Shown: positions 8,883-17,588 of the stretch, piece by piece
How positions within the stretch are numbered: the stretch's first letter is position 1
How the letters are laid out: the number at the start of each line of letters is the position of its first letter
Origin: Thermoproteota archaeon
GTDB lineage: Archaea > Thermoproteota > Methanomethylicia > Methanomethylicales > Methanomethylicaceae
Length of the DNA: 60,297 bases
NCBI GenBank assembly: GCA_016882195.1
Contig: VGLU01000001.1
Coordinates: forward strand, 166,001-226,297
Direction of reading: 5' to 3'
Position numbers and translations under genes: made by a program
The notes under the pieces: generated by a model
Told to the model about the DNA's origin: nothing
The model's database searches: none
The model's input: only the letters and a program-made list of their open reading frames with translations

Positions 8883-9417
8883 ACCTCTTCTTCGCCTTCT
8901 CTATCTTGGTGTCCACAACATCAAGGCATTCCTGCAGGGACTGCATGACGCTGAGTATTGTCTCGCGCCTCGCCTTCAATTCTTTGAACCCCTCCGTCAT
9001 CACTTCGGAGATAAACATGGAGAATATGCTTGGAGGGGCGATGTGTGGATTATCCAGATCAAACATGTCCTTCAGGAAGCTCTCGAAGAGCCTGTTTATT
9101 CCGAGGGCTATCTCGCTCTGTTTTAGGATGACCTTCTCGAGGGTCTTCTTTCCATCGTCTGTAATTACATAGACCTTTCTCTTCCTGCCCTTGTTTGAGG
9201 ACCACTCGCCCTGCACCAGGCCCTCGTTCTCCAGCTTCTTCAGGACCGGGTAGACGCCGCCGGGCGTCGGTTTCCAGAAGCCCTGCGTGGTCTCCCGCAT
9301 GACTCGCATCACGTCATAACCGGTAAGGGGCCTCTCGTTTATCATGAGAAGCAGAGCCATGCCCATGTAGCCCTTCCTGCTCCACTCCAGACTCTTGGAG
9401 ACTGGATCGCTAAACAT
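8872..9417 (-). CDS. PadR-family transcriptional regulator
   Basis: A protein of 181 residues. The winged-helix domain (about 15-95) has PadR features: a helix pair MALLLMINERPLTGYDV, then GGVYPVLKKLENEGLV, then a basic wing KGRKRKVYVITDDGKK. The C-terminal half (about 105-181) is helical and should form the dimer. It is convergent with lysX. Its own promoter carries two ATTTGACT direct repeats downstream of the TATA box, and the lysW promoter carries the same motif as a palindrome, so autorepression and control of lysW-lysX are reasonable. The effector is unknown. Confidence 0.88.
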   Translation of the reverse strand: MFSDPVSKSLEWSRKGYMGMALLLMINERPLTGYDVMRVMRETTQGFWKPTPGGVYPVLKKLENEGLVQGEWSSNKGRKRKVYVITDDGKKTLEKVILKQSEIALGINRLFESFLKDMFDLDNPHIAPPSIFSMFISEVMTEGFKELKARRETILSVMQSLQECLDVVDTKIEKAKKRSIF

Positions 9418-9435
9418 GGTTAATCACTCTGTCCA

Positions 9436-9458
9436 CATTTGACTGAATATATTTGACT
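9436..9458. promoter_or_regulatory. Direct repeats in PadR promoter
   Basis: CATTTGACT (9436-9444) and ATTTGACT (9451-9458) are 14 bases apart. On the minus strand they read AGTCAAAT and lie between the TATA-like TCATATATCGG and the ATG at 9417, so a bound protein would cover the transcription start. They match the palindrome before lysW. Confidence 0.5.
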
Positions 9459-9610
9459 CCGATATATGAACCTTGCGTTAGGAACCCGATTCCTTTGGCA
9501 TAAAATAGGGTCTCAATAGCAAAGAGCCTTGGCGCATGATGTTTCATGGGTGTATAGGAAATTTTTTAAGGGTTCTTACACAAATAAGCGAAGGTCTTTG
9601 GTGACCTTTA

Positions 9611-10864
9611 ATGGTAATGACCATATCGGAGAAGGTCTTGGCCAGGGCCTCCGGCAGGGAACGCGTAGAGGCAGGGGAGTACGTGGTTGGAAAGATCGAT
9701 CTGGCAATGATCCACGACCTCACTGGCCCGCTCACGCTCAATGTTCTCAAGGAGGTGGGCTACGACAAGCCATGGGATCCGGATCGCGTTGCGATAATTT
9801 TAGATCACCAAGTTCCTGCGAACTCCACCGTTACCGCTGCGCTCCAAAAGCAGCTCAGGGATTACGCCAGAAAGTACGGCCTGAAGAATTACCACGACTT
9901 GGGAAGGCAGGGCGTCTGCCACCAGATACTGGCGGAGAGCTACGTAAAGCCAGGGATGCTGGTGGTGGGGGCGGACTCCCATACCTGCTCGCTCGGCGCG
10001 CTCGGTGCCTTCGCCACGGGGATCGGTTCGACCGAGATGGCTGCGGTCTTCTTGACGGGTGAACTCTGGTTCAGGGTCCCCGAAAGCATAAAGTTCGACC
10101 TCAAAGGGAGGTTAGGAAAGGGAGTGTCCGCAAAGGACGTCATACTCAATATCATTGGAAGAGTGGGTGTAGATGGCGCGCTTTACTGCGCCGCCGAATT
10201 TACCGGAGAAGGTGTGGAGCGGTTGAGCGTTGACGGCAGGCTGACCGTGTGCAATATGGCAATAGAGATGGGCGGAAAGACGGGGATAATCAACCCGGAT
10301 AGGAGAACGCTGGAGTATACGGGCGTGAAGTCTGCCCCCCTGAGGAGCGACCCAGACGCCAATTACTTGAAGGTCGTAGAGGTGGACCTGGACGAGATTG
10401 AGCCGCAGGTGGCAATGCCCCACTCAGTGGACAACGTGAAGCCCGTAAGTGATGCTGGCGGGGTGAGGGCAGATCAGGTCTTCATCGGATCATGCACCAA
10501 CGGCAGACTCGAGGATCTCAAGGCGGCGGCAGGGATCTTGGAGGGTAAGAAGGTCAACCCGAACACCAGACTGATAGTGATACCTGCTTCACAGAAGATC
10601 TACCTCGAGGCAGAGAGGAGAGGGTACATCAAGACCTTCGTAGAGGCCGGCGGGGTCGTCTGCAACCCCAACTGCGGTCCCTGCTTGGGCGGACACATGG
10701 GGATCCTGGCAGATGACGAGACGTGTGTAAGCACCTCCAACAGGAACTTCATGGGCAGGATGGGCAGCACCTCCTCGAAGGTCTACTTGGTCTCGCCAGA
10801 GACGGCGGCAGCGACCGCCATCGAGGGAAGGCTGGCTGATCCTAGAAAGTATATGGGGGGATGA
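9611..10864 (+). CDS. leuC: 3-isopropylmalate dehydratase large subunit
   Basis: An aconitase-family large subunit of 417 residues, of the archaeal LeuC/AksD/LysT class. The 4Fe-4S cluster ligands are the Cys in GSCTNGR (about 297) and the two in CGPCLGG (about 356-359). The early HxxP region (DHQVPANSTVTA) and ADSHTCSLGALG are typical active-site segments. It overlaps leuD by 4 bases (ATGATG) and leuD overlaps leuB by 4, a tight three-gene operon. The partner LeuD has a YLVL loop, close to the YLVY of isopropylmalate isomerases, so leucine synthesis is the better guess for this set. Start ATG at 9611 or 9617. Confidence 0.88.
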   Translation: MVMTISEKVLARASGRERVEAGEYVVGKIDLAMIHDLTGPLTLNVLKEVGYDKPWDPDRVAIILDHQVPANSTVTAALQKQLRDYARKYGLKNYHDLGRQGVCHQILAESYVKPGMLVVGADSHTCSLGALGAFATGIGSTEMAAVFLTGELWFRVPESIKFDLKGRLGKGVSAKDVILNIIGRVGVDGALYCAAEFTGEGVERLSVDGRLTVCNMAIEMGGKTGIINPDRRTLEYTGVKSAPLRSDPDANYLKVVEVDLDEIEPQVAMPHSVDNVKPVSDAGGVRADQVFIGSCTNGRLEDLKAAAGILEGKKVNPNTRLIVIPASQKIYLEAERRGYIKTFVEAGGVVCNPNCGPCLGGHMGILADDETCVSTSNRNFMGRMGSTSSKVYLVSPETAAATAIEGRLADPRKYMGG

Positions 10865-11373
10865 TGGACGTGAATGGTAGGGGTAAGGTCTGGCTCTTTG
10901 GAGACGACATAGACACGGACGTGATACTCCCCGGAAAGTACCTCGTACTTACGGATCCGAACGAGATGGCGAAGCATGCGCTTGAGGGGCTGGTGGAAGG
11001 CTTCTCTAAAAAGATCGCCAAGGGAGACATAATCGTTGCGGGGAAGAACTTCGGCTGCGGCTCCAGCAGGGAGCACGCGCCGCTGGCGCTCAAGTATGCC
11101 GGGGTAGGCGCGGTCGTTGCGAGATCCTTCTCCAGGATATTCTTCCGGAATGCGATAAACATAGGGTTGCCAGCGGTCATATCCGAGGACGCCAGGGACG
11201 TATTAAGGGAGGGAGAGGTCATCTCAATTGATCTCAAGGGGGGTTACATCCAGAGGAGGAACGGCGAGAAACTGCCCGTTGGGGGGTATCCGCAGTTCCT
11301 GCTCGAGATCCTCAATGACGGCGGACTGTTGCAGAATCTCAAGAAGAGGGTCAAGAAGGAGAAGAGAAAATGA
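10861..11373 (+). CDS. leuD: 3-isopropylmalate dehydratase small subunit
   Basis: The swivel-domain subunit of the isomerase, 170 residues. It has DTDVILPGKYL, then the specificity loop YLVLTDP, then [14 protein letters not shown], the conserved substrate-binding segment. In Methanocaldococcus the leucine enzyme has YLVY in this loop while the homoaconitase has YLRT (from memory of that work). The loop here therefore points to isopropylmalate as substrate. It overlaps both neighbours by 4 bases. Confidence 0.88.
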   Translation: MMDVNGRGKVWLFGDDIDTDVILPGKYLVLTDPNEMAKHALEGLVEGFSKKIAKGDIIVAGKNFGCGSSREHAPLALKYAGVGAVVARSFSRIFFRNAINIGLPAVISEDARDVLREGEVISIDLKGGYIQRRNGEKLPVGGYPQFLLEILNDGGLLQNLKKRVKKEKRK

Positions 11374-12392
11374 CAAAGAAATATAAAATTGCCCTGATGC
11401 GTGGGGACGGGATAGGTCCGGAGCAGACGGAGGCCACGCTTACGGTCCTCTCTGCGCTGGAGGAGACGGCGAGCTTTAGGATGAAATTCCTCGAGGCAGA
11501 AGGTGGCGACGAGTGCATGAAGAGGAGGGGGGAGGCGCTGCCCGCCGAGACCGTAGAGACCATAAGGAACTCTGACGCCTGCCTCAAAGGACCCGTGGGC
11601 GAGAGCGCTGCAGACGTGATAGTGAGGCTGAGGATACTGTTCGATCTCTACGCAAACCTGCGGCCCATCAAGTCATACCCCGGAATTCCAGCCATGAGGC
11701 CGGACATAGACATGATGTTCGTGAGGGAGAACACGGAGGACCTCTACAAGGGGTATGAGTTCATGGTTGGAGACGACACCGTTGCCCTCAGGGTTATCAC
11801 CAAGAGGGGGTGCCTGAGAATAGCTGAGGCTGCCTTCAAGCACGCCCTCAGAAGGAGGAAGAAGGTCACTGCGGTCCACAAGGCTAACGTCTTGAGGGTG
11901 ACCGACGGCCTATTCAGAGACATGTGCAGGGAGGTCTCTGCCAGACATCCAGACGTCTCCTTCGAGGAGCTGTATGTGGATGCGGCATCCATGCATCTCA
12001 TAAAAAGACCGCAGGAGTTCGACGTGATAGTTATAACGAACATGTTTGGGGACATCCTTTCGGACGAGGCCGCACAGATTGGCGGCGGGCTGGGCATAGC
12101 GGCGGGTGCCAACGTTGGTGACAGGTACGGTCTATTCGAGCCGATCCACGGCTCGGTGCCGGCGAAGGCAGGCAAGAACGTGGCGAACCCAACATCGATG
12201 ATACTCTCGGCTAAGTTGATGCTGGACTGGTTGGGAGAGGCTGCTGCCGCCAGGAGGATCGAGGCTGCGGTGCACAAGACCCTCTCTGAGATGAAGGTCG
12301 TGACGTACGACTTGGGCGGAACCGCGAAGACGAACGAGATGGCAGAGGAGATCGCGAAAAATATCCGCGCCCTGTCAGTTACCCGCGGCTGA
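11370..12392 (+). CDS. leuB: 3-isopropylmalate dehydrogenase-like
   Basis: An NAD-dependent beta-decarboxylating dehydrogenase of 340 residues. It shows GDGIGPEQT at the N-terminus, RLRILFDLYANLRP (substrate arginines, about 90-103), VRENTEDLYKG, and the metal-binding FGDILSDEAAQ near residue 225. The nucleotide-binding end has EPIHGSVPAKAGKNVANP. As the last gene of leuCDB it most likely oxidises 3-isopropylmalate. A homoisocitrate dehydrogenase role cannot be excluded by sequence alone, because a second homolog lies at 17589-18611. Confidence 0.85.
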   Translation: MTKKYKIALMRGDGIGPEQTEATLTVLSALEETASFRMKFLEAEGGDECMKRRGEALPAETVETIRNSDACLKGPVGESAADVIVRLRILFDLYANLRPIKSYPGIPAMRPDIDMMFVRENTEDLYKGYEFMVGDDTVALRVITKRGCLRIAEAAFKHALRRRKKVTAVHKANVLRVTDGLFRDMCREVSARHPDVSFEELYVDAASMHLIKRPQEFDVIVITNMFGDILSDEAAQIGGGLGIAAGANVGDRYGLFEPIHGSVPAKAGKNVANPTSMILSAKLMLDWLGEAAAARRIEAAVHKTLSEMKVVTYDLGGTAKTNEMAEEIAKNIRALSVTRG

Positions 12393-12534
12393 AGCCTGTG
12401 GGCTTGCAACTCAGGGTGTTTTGATACCATCTTCCACACCCCTCATTTTGCAAGACGAGCCCACTGACGAGGGCTCCCCCTCAGGAAACTGGCCCCCAAG
12501 AAATAACGTCTGGGGATGCCTATTCTGGTGCGGT
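12393..12534. other. Non-coding stretch beside TnpB remnant
   Basis: 142 bases between leuB and the decayed tnpB. It contains GAGCCCACTGACGAGGGCTC (about 12459-12478), which forms a short stem. In IS605-type elements the region just past tnpB holds the right end and the guide (omega) RNA, so this may be its remnant. No terminal repeat or target site could be fixed by eye. Confidence 0.3.
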
Positions 12535-12893
12535 TCAATCTAAGCTGAGGACAGGGTTGCCCCGTTTTGTTCCCCTGAAGCTGAGCCTGAGGCTGAAGAG
12601 CCTCTTATCAAAACGGACTATGCACTTCCTTATGCCCCTTTTCACGGTTTTGCGTACGCTCCACGCATAGCTTATAGCCTCTATCACTAGCTGGGATGCC
12701 ACACTGTACTTGTCCCTGAACCCTCGGTATGTTTCAGCGTGGAGTTCAGCCCTCGACTTGACGCCGCCGGCGTGGCTAAGGGTCTCATGCACATACTAAA
12801 GAATGTCGTGTAGGTCTCCCTGAGCAGCCTCTCCTTTTTCCTGGTGGGATCGAGAAGGTTCAGAGGCAGGCACTTCTGCGTAGGCTTCCCCAA
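12535..12893 (-). pseudogene. Decayed TnpB (IS605/IS1341-type) fragment
   Basis: Two overlapping minus-strand frames together read like the N-terminus of a TnpB/OrfB protein: KCLPLNLLDPTRKKERLLRE then ETYTTFFSM in one frame, continuing as HETLSHAGGVKSRAELH and RDKYSVASQLVIEAISYAW in the next. The join near 12790 fits a one-base deletion. The frame stops at 12535 after about 115 residues, so the RuvC-like nuclease part is missing. It is an inactive remnant, with no tnpA seen. Family assignment rests on the typical helix pattern and is moderately sure. Confidence 0.65.
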
Positions 12894-12990
12894 AACAATA
12901 TAACATATTCAAATAGAACACATTATGTCGCAATTCCTCCCACCTCTAAAGAGCGTGGCTTCCTTTTGACGGAATTGTGACCCAGGGCGC

Positions 12991-13947
12991 TCACTTGGTC
13001 TCTTCTACGTCGATTATGCCGTCAGTGGTTATTGCGAAGAGGCACTCGCTCTCCGGGTGCATAGGGGAGTCGATTATCCGTGCAATCCTCCGGCTCTCCT
13101 TTGACTTTCTGAGCCAGATCCTGTAGGTGGTGCCGTGGGCAAGGATGTTCCCTCCGGCGGGCTTGTTCGGGTTGCCGAAGAAGGTGTCTGGGGTGGACTG
13201 TATCTGGTTCGTCACGACGACTGCCATGTTGTAGATGTCCGACATCCTGAGCAGCTGGTGCAGGTGCTTGTTCAGCTTCTGCTGTCTGGGGGCGAGGGCC
13301 TCCCTGCCTGGGTACTCTGACCTAAGGTGCGTTATCACGGAGTCCACAACCAGCAGGCGCACGTTGTTTGGGACTACGAGGTTGGCGGCCTCGTCTGCTA
13401 GGAGCATCTGATGGTCCGAGTTGTAAGCCCTGGCGTAGATTATGTTTCCCAGTATTGTGTCCGGGTCAAGGCCAAAGTTCTTGGCTATGTTCATTATGCG
13501 CTCCGGCCTGAAGGTGCCCTCAGTGTCGATGAAAAGCGCCCGTGCCCCGAGCCCGCCCTGCTCCACGGGGAGCTGCACGGTCACGCAGAGTTCGTGGCAG
13601 ATCTGGGTCTTGCCCGATCCGTACTCGCCTATGAGCTCTGTGATGGCCTGCGTCTCTATACCTCTTCCCAGCAGGTTATCAATGGCCTTTGTGCCGGTCG
13701 TGACAAAGCCTATGTTTGCCCTTTTCGAGAGGACATCCTTGGCCGTCGTGAACCGAATGTTGAGTAGCGCCCTTGCGTTCTGGGTGATGACCGATGCCTT
13801 CTCCTCCGTGAGTTCGGCTATCTCGGTAAGCGTGCGTGTGGGCGTTACCGCCAGAGCCTCCACCGAAGTTATCCCTGCCTCCCTTAGCTTCTCGGCGGTG
13901 GCCGGTCCGACGCCCTCGACGTCTTCCAGTTCGTGTTTTACTGCCAA
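12991..13947 (-). CDS. radA: DNA repair/recombination protein RadA
   Basis: The archaeal Rad51/RecA-type recombinase, 318 residues. The N-terminal helix-hairpin-helix domain (about 1-60, VEGVGPATAEKLREAGI) is followed by the ATPase core with Walker A GEYGSGKT (107-114), Walker B LLVVDSV (about 199-205) and the L2 region with NQIQSTPDTFFG. Length and domain order are typical. It starts with TTG at 13947 after AGGAGA. It is transcribed alone, divergent from asd. Confidence 0.97.
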   Translation of the reverse strand: MAVKHELEDVEGVGPATAEKLREAGITSVEALAVTPTRTLTEIAELTEEKASVITQNARALLNIRFTTAKDVLSKRANIGFVTTGTKAIDNLLGRGIETQAITELIGEYGSGKTQICHELCVTVQLPVEQGGLGARALFIDTEGTFRPERIMNIAKNFGLDPDTILGNIIYARAYNSDHQMLLADEAANLVVPNNVRLLVVDSVITHLRSEYPGREALAPRQQKLNKHLHQLLRMSDIYNMAVVVTNQIQSTPDTFFGNPNKPAGGNILAHGTTYRIWLRKSKESRRIARIIDSPMHPESECLFAITTDGIIDVEETK

Positions 13948-14273
13948 AATTTTTCTTCTCCTAGTTTAGAGGGCGTTAGAGGGAGGATTTAAACCTTTCA
14001 ATTGTTGGGCTCCATTAACGTATCCTGACTGAAGGACGATATTATTTTAAAGTTATTGAGGGGGGAGAGGATAGTAGGGCGAAGGTATTCGAAAACGCCT
14101 TCGGGAAAAGACTTAAATTAACGATGAAAGCAATACTATGGTAATTCGATGGTTGCTCAACGGGGGGTACTGTGGTGACCGCCTACCAAACCCAGTAAGG
14201 GACTCGGCACGAATTCTCTACATGGCAATCTCGTTCTCTGGGGCAACCATGAACATGTGCAGGAGGTTTTTGC
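13948..14273. other. Intergenic region and long asd leader
   Basis: 326 bases between radA and asd. GACTTAAATTAA (14110-14121) is a good TATA-like element for asd, which leaves a leader of over 100 bases, long for an archaeal gene. The leader has a ten-codon open frame ending in TGA (14149-14178), a hairpin candidate pairing GGGGGGTA (about 14162-14169) with TACCAAACCC (about 14184-14193), and AGGAGG at 14261-14266 before the GTG start of asd. No known riboswitch was recognised. Confidence 0.35.
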
Positions 14274-15344
14274 GTGGATAAAATCAGAGTAGGAATTTTG
14301 GGATCTACTGGTTCGGTGGGTCAGAGATACGTGAACATGCTTAGGGACCACCCGTGGTTCGAGGTAGCTGCCCTCTCGGCATCCAGAGACTCTGTTGGAA
14401 AGACGTACAAGGAGGCAGCCAAGTGGTTCCTCGATAGGGATATGCCAGTCGAGTGTGCCGAGATGAAGGTGATTCCGGCTGACCAGAAGGCGTTTAAGGC
14501 GGAGAAGGTGGAGCTTGTCTTTTCGGCGCTCCCCTCCGAGGTTGCCAAGACCGCGGAGGCGGAGATGGCTGAGGCGGGCTTCACTGTTGTCGCGGATACA
14601 GGCGCCCACAGGATGGATCCGGACGTCCCGATCTTGATACCTGAGGTCAACAGCGAGCATCTTCTCGCGTTAAAGGAGCAGAGATCCAGGAGAAAAGGGA
14701 TAATCGTCACCTTATCCAACTGCACGGCACTCGGGCTCGCCATATCCCTGAAGCCTGTGCAGAAGGGGTTCGGGCTCAGAAGGGTCCTCGTATCAACCAT
14801 GCAGGCGGTTTCAGGCGCCGGGTACTTCGGGGTGCCTTCTATGGCAATCGTTGACAACCTCATACCATACATCAAGAATGAGGAGGAGAAGGTTGCCCAG
14901 GAGATCCTGAAGATTCTGGGTGAGTACAAGAACGGGTTCAAGTTTGCCAAGATAAAGGTGGGAGCTAGCTGCCAGCGGGTGGGAGTTCTCGACGGGCACA
15001 CGGAGGCGGTCTTTCTCGAGACGGAGAAGCCGGCGACTCCGGAGGAGGTAAAGGCTTGTATGAGGGCCTTCGAGGGCGAGCCGCAGAGGCTGAAGCTTCC
15101 CTCGGCACCCATACCACCGATCATTGTCAGGGAGGAGATCGACAGGCCACAGCCTAGGCTGGACAGGATGGCTGGGAGCCCCGAGAGGGCTAAGGGCATG
15201 GCAACGGTGGTGGGAAGGGTTAGGAGCGAGTCCGCCCTGGACAATGGGATAAAGTACGTGATGCTGAGCCACAACACCATAAGGGGCGCCGCAGGGAATG
15301 CTATATTAATAGCCGAACTCTTAAAAGCAAAAGGCATAATCTGA
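14274..15344 (+). CDS. asd: Aspartate-semialdehyde dehydrogenase
   Basis: Reduces aspartyl phosphate to aspartate semialdehyde, the entry to threonine, methionine and (in other organisms) DAP-lysine synthesis. It has 356 residues, of the archaeal/fungal-type class. The NADP-binding GSTGSVGQRY is at 10-19, the catalytic cysteine is C150 in LSNCTALG, and the conserved His lies in GVLDGHTEAVF. The GTG start follows AGGAGG. It lies 39 bases upstream of lysC and forms an operon with it. Confidence 0.95.
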   Translation: MDKIRVGILGSTGSVGQRYVNMLRDHPWFEVAALSASRDSVGKTYKEAAKWFLDRDMPVECAEMKVIPADQKAFKAEKVELVFSALPSEVAKTAEAEMAEAGFTVVADTGAHRMDPDVPILIPEVNSEHLLALKEQRSRRKGIIVTLSNCTALGLAISLKPVQKGFGLRRVLVSTMQAVSGAGYFGVPSMAIVDNLIPYIKNEEEKVAQEILKILGEYKNGFKFAKIKVGASCQRVGVLDGHTEAVFLETEKPATPEEVKACMRAFEGEPQRLKLPSAPIPPIIVREEIDRPQPRLDRMAGSPERAKGMATVVGRVRSESALDNGIKYVMLSHNTIRGAAGNAILIAELLKAKGII

Positions 15345-15383
15345 TCGTGTTCATGAAAGATGGAGCATAACAAAGGTGATTCC

Positions 15384-16781
15384 ATGAGGCTTGTGATGAA
15401 GTACGGCGGGCCCTTGATGGATGGTCCGGAGCAGATAGATAATTCGGCCACGCTAGTTGCGGAGAGGTCAAAGAAGGATGACGAGATCGTGGTCGTGGTA
15501 TCCGCCATGTCCGACGTCACGGACGAGCTCTTGACGATGGGGGAGAGCGCGAGGCTTGGGGACATGGAGCGCGTCAGGGCGAACTTGTCGAAGATGGAGA
15601 AGAAGCACCTGGAGGCTGCCCAGAAGCTCTGCGACGAGAAGACGCTGGGCGAGACCGCGGTAAAGATTAAGAAGCTGATGGAGACCCTCGACCAGTGCCT
15701 TACGGGGATCTTTCTGCTGAGGGAGCTGACGCCTAGGTCAAAGGACCTCCTGCTCTCCTTCGGGGAGAGGCTCGCCACGCCGCTGATGAGGGGGGCGCTC
15801 TTGCGCAAGGGAATCAAGGCAGTGGATCTCACCGGAGGCGAGGTGGGGATAATAACGGACAGCACCTACGGCAATGCCAAGCCGCTCCTCAACATCACCG
15901 AGGTGATGGTAAAGGACAGGCTGCTTCCCATTCTTAAGGGGGGGGTGGTGCCTGTGGTGACAGGGTTCATCGGGCAGGACGAGAATGGGGTGATCACGAC
16001 CCTGGGCAGGGGCGGCTCAGACTATACGGCCACCATTCTGGCATCGGCGCTGGAGGCGGACGAGGTCTGGATCTGGAAGGACGTGGACGGGATAATGACG
16101 GCTGACCCCAAGATGGTCGCCAGCGCCAAGACCATCTCGATCCTCTCCTACGCGGAGGTCATGGAGATGGCCTACTTCGGCGCCAAGGTTTTGCACCCGC
16201 TCACGGTGACCCCGGTTCAGGAGCGGAGGATACCCATAAGGATCCGGAGCGCATACAACCCGTCCAATCCAGGAACGATAATCAAGGAAAAGGGTAATGA
16301 GGACAAGACCGTCAAGGCGGTCACCGCTATAGAGGACCTCAGCATCATTACCACGGGCGGCGCCGGGATGATCGGGATACCCAGCGTCGTGGCCAGGGTC
16401 TTCTCCACCCTTGCCGCCAATAACATCAACGTGCAGATGATCTCCCAGAGCTCCTCGCAGGCGAACATATCGATGCTGGTGAGGAAGACGGATCTGGAGA
16501 GGGCACTGAAGGCGCTGAAGGTGGAGTTCAGGAATGGCGACCTCGTACGGGACATACACACGATTCCAAAGGTGGCGGTCGTCGCCATAGTCGGCGAGGG
16601 GATGCGCGGCACAAAAGGGATCGCTGCCAAGATGTTCTCGGCGGTGGCGGAGGCCGGCGGAAACGTCCTCACCATTGCTCAGGGCTCCTCCGAGCTGAAC
16701 ATATCCTTTGCCATACTCGAGGAGGACGTGAAGAAGGTGGTGGAGGCCATCCACAAGGCCTTTGGACTGGATAAAGCCTGA
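15384..16781 (+). CDS. lysC: Aspartokinase
   Basis: Phosphorylates aspartate. About 465 residues from the ATG at 15384, which follows AGGTGAT; a start at 15360 would add eight residues. The kinase domain begins MRLVMKYGG (KFGG in most relatives) and has TLGRGGSDYTA for substrate and ATP binding. Two ACT domains follow (about 310-465), with SQSSSQANIS and AQGSSELNIS motifs, so feedback control by an amino acid is expected. As lysine appears to be made by the LysW route, threonine or methionine is the likely feedback ligand (inference). Confidence 0.95.
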   Translation: MRLVMKYGGPLMDGPEQIDNSATLVAERSKKDDEIVVVVSAMSDVTDELLTMGESARLGDMERVRANLSKMEKKHLEAAQKLCDEKTLGETAVKIKKLMETLDQCLTGIFLLRELTPRSKDLLLSFGERLATPLMRGALLRKGIKAVDLTGGEVGIITDSTYGNAKPLLNITEVMVKDRLLPILKGGVVPVVTGFIGQDENGVITTLGRGGSDYTATILASALEADEVWIWKDVDGIMTADPKMVASAKTISILSYAEVMEMAYFGAKVLHPLTVTPVQERRIPIRIRSAYNPSNPGTIIKEKGNEDKTVKAVTAIEDLSIITTGGAGMIGIPSVVARVFSTLAANNINVQMISQSSSQANISMLVRKTDLERALKALKVEFRNGDLVRDIHTIPKVAVVAIVGEGMRGTKGIAAKMFSAVAEAGGNVLTIAQGSSELNISFAILEEDVKKVVEAIHKAFGLDKA

Positions 16782-16842
16782 GCCGCCGCTTTTGATATTT
16801 TCTGAGCGGAAAACAAAAAGAGGAAAGGGCAGCATCTGACTT

Positions 16843-17520
16843 CTAGCCGAAGGCCCTGTCTCCTGCATCTCCGAGGCCGGGGAGTATATAGCCGTGCTCG
16901 TTAAGCCCTTTATCCACCGCAGCCGTGAAAATCTCGATCTTCGGGTACTTTTCAAGTATCCTCTGGATGCCCAGCGGCGCACATATGACCGTGGCCACGA
17001 TGAACCTCTTTGGATTGTTGGCCTTGCAGATCTCGTCTATGACGGCCAGTAACGTGCAGCCTGAGGCCAGCATGGGATCGGCTATGATGAGGGTATCATT
17101 CGGGTAGATCGTGGAGATCTTGCTGTAGTTCCTCTCTATCCTGAAGTTGTAATTTGGAGCCGCTATCCCTCCCTCGATCCTCTTAGCACTGACAATGCTC
17201 TGTCTGGCTGCTGGCAGCACCTTGAGCATGCCCTCAACGAACGGCACCGCGGCACGGAGTACGTTAACGATCATGACGTGCTCTGCGTCCGTGAGCTTAA
17301 TTCCCTTGGTTTTGACGCCCGTTGGTGTATGAACCGCCACCGTCTCGTAGTCCATGGTTCTTGCGATCTCTATTCCGATGAGGCGGCCGAGCTTGACCAG
17401 CCCTTTTCGGAATGCGATCTGTCCGGTATTCTTGTCTCGAAGGGTGGTTAGAACCTCTTGCGCCAGAGGATGATCCACAATTTTAACGTTTGGATAGTTT
17501 TTCAAATGAACCCTTCTCAA
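16843..17520 (-). CDS. upp: Uracil phosphoribosyltransferase
   Basis: Salvages uracil to UMP with PRPP. It has 225 residues. The PRPP-binding loop is DPMLASGCTLLAVID (about 145-159). The uracil-binding end has GYILPGLGDAGDRAFG, diagnostic for Upp. The frame starts at TTG (17520). A second TTG five codons later is preceded by GAAGG and could be the real start. It is convergent with lysC. Confidence 0.95.
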   Translation of the reverse strand: MRRVHLKNYPNVKIVDHPLAQEVLTTLRDKNTGQIAFRKGLVKLGRLIGIEIARTMDYETVAVHTPTGVKTKGIKLTDAEHVMIVNVLRAAVPFVEGMLKVLPAARQSIVSAKRIEGGIAAPNYNFRIERNYSKISTIYPNDTLIIADPMLASGCTLLAVIDEICKANNPKRFIVATVICAPLGIQRILEKYPKIEIFTAAVDKGLNEHGYILPGLGDAGDRAFG

Positions 17521-17588
17521 AGTTAATTTAGAAGGTGTATATTTAGGTTTAGGTTCATGGAAAAATGATGGGCGAGGATGAAAAACGG

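Noticed and set aside
14321-15865. Long minus-strand frame of 514 codons opposite asd and lysC
   Set aside because: Its serine/threonine-rich translation is what the reverse complement of GC-rich genes gives; asd and lysC on the plus strand have full family motifs.
16017-16982. Minus-strand frame of 321 codons opposite lysC and into upp
   Set aside because: It overlaps two well-supported genes and has no recognisable motif.
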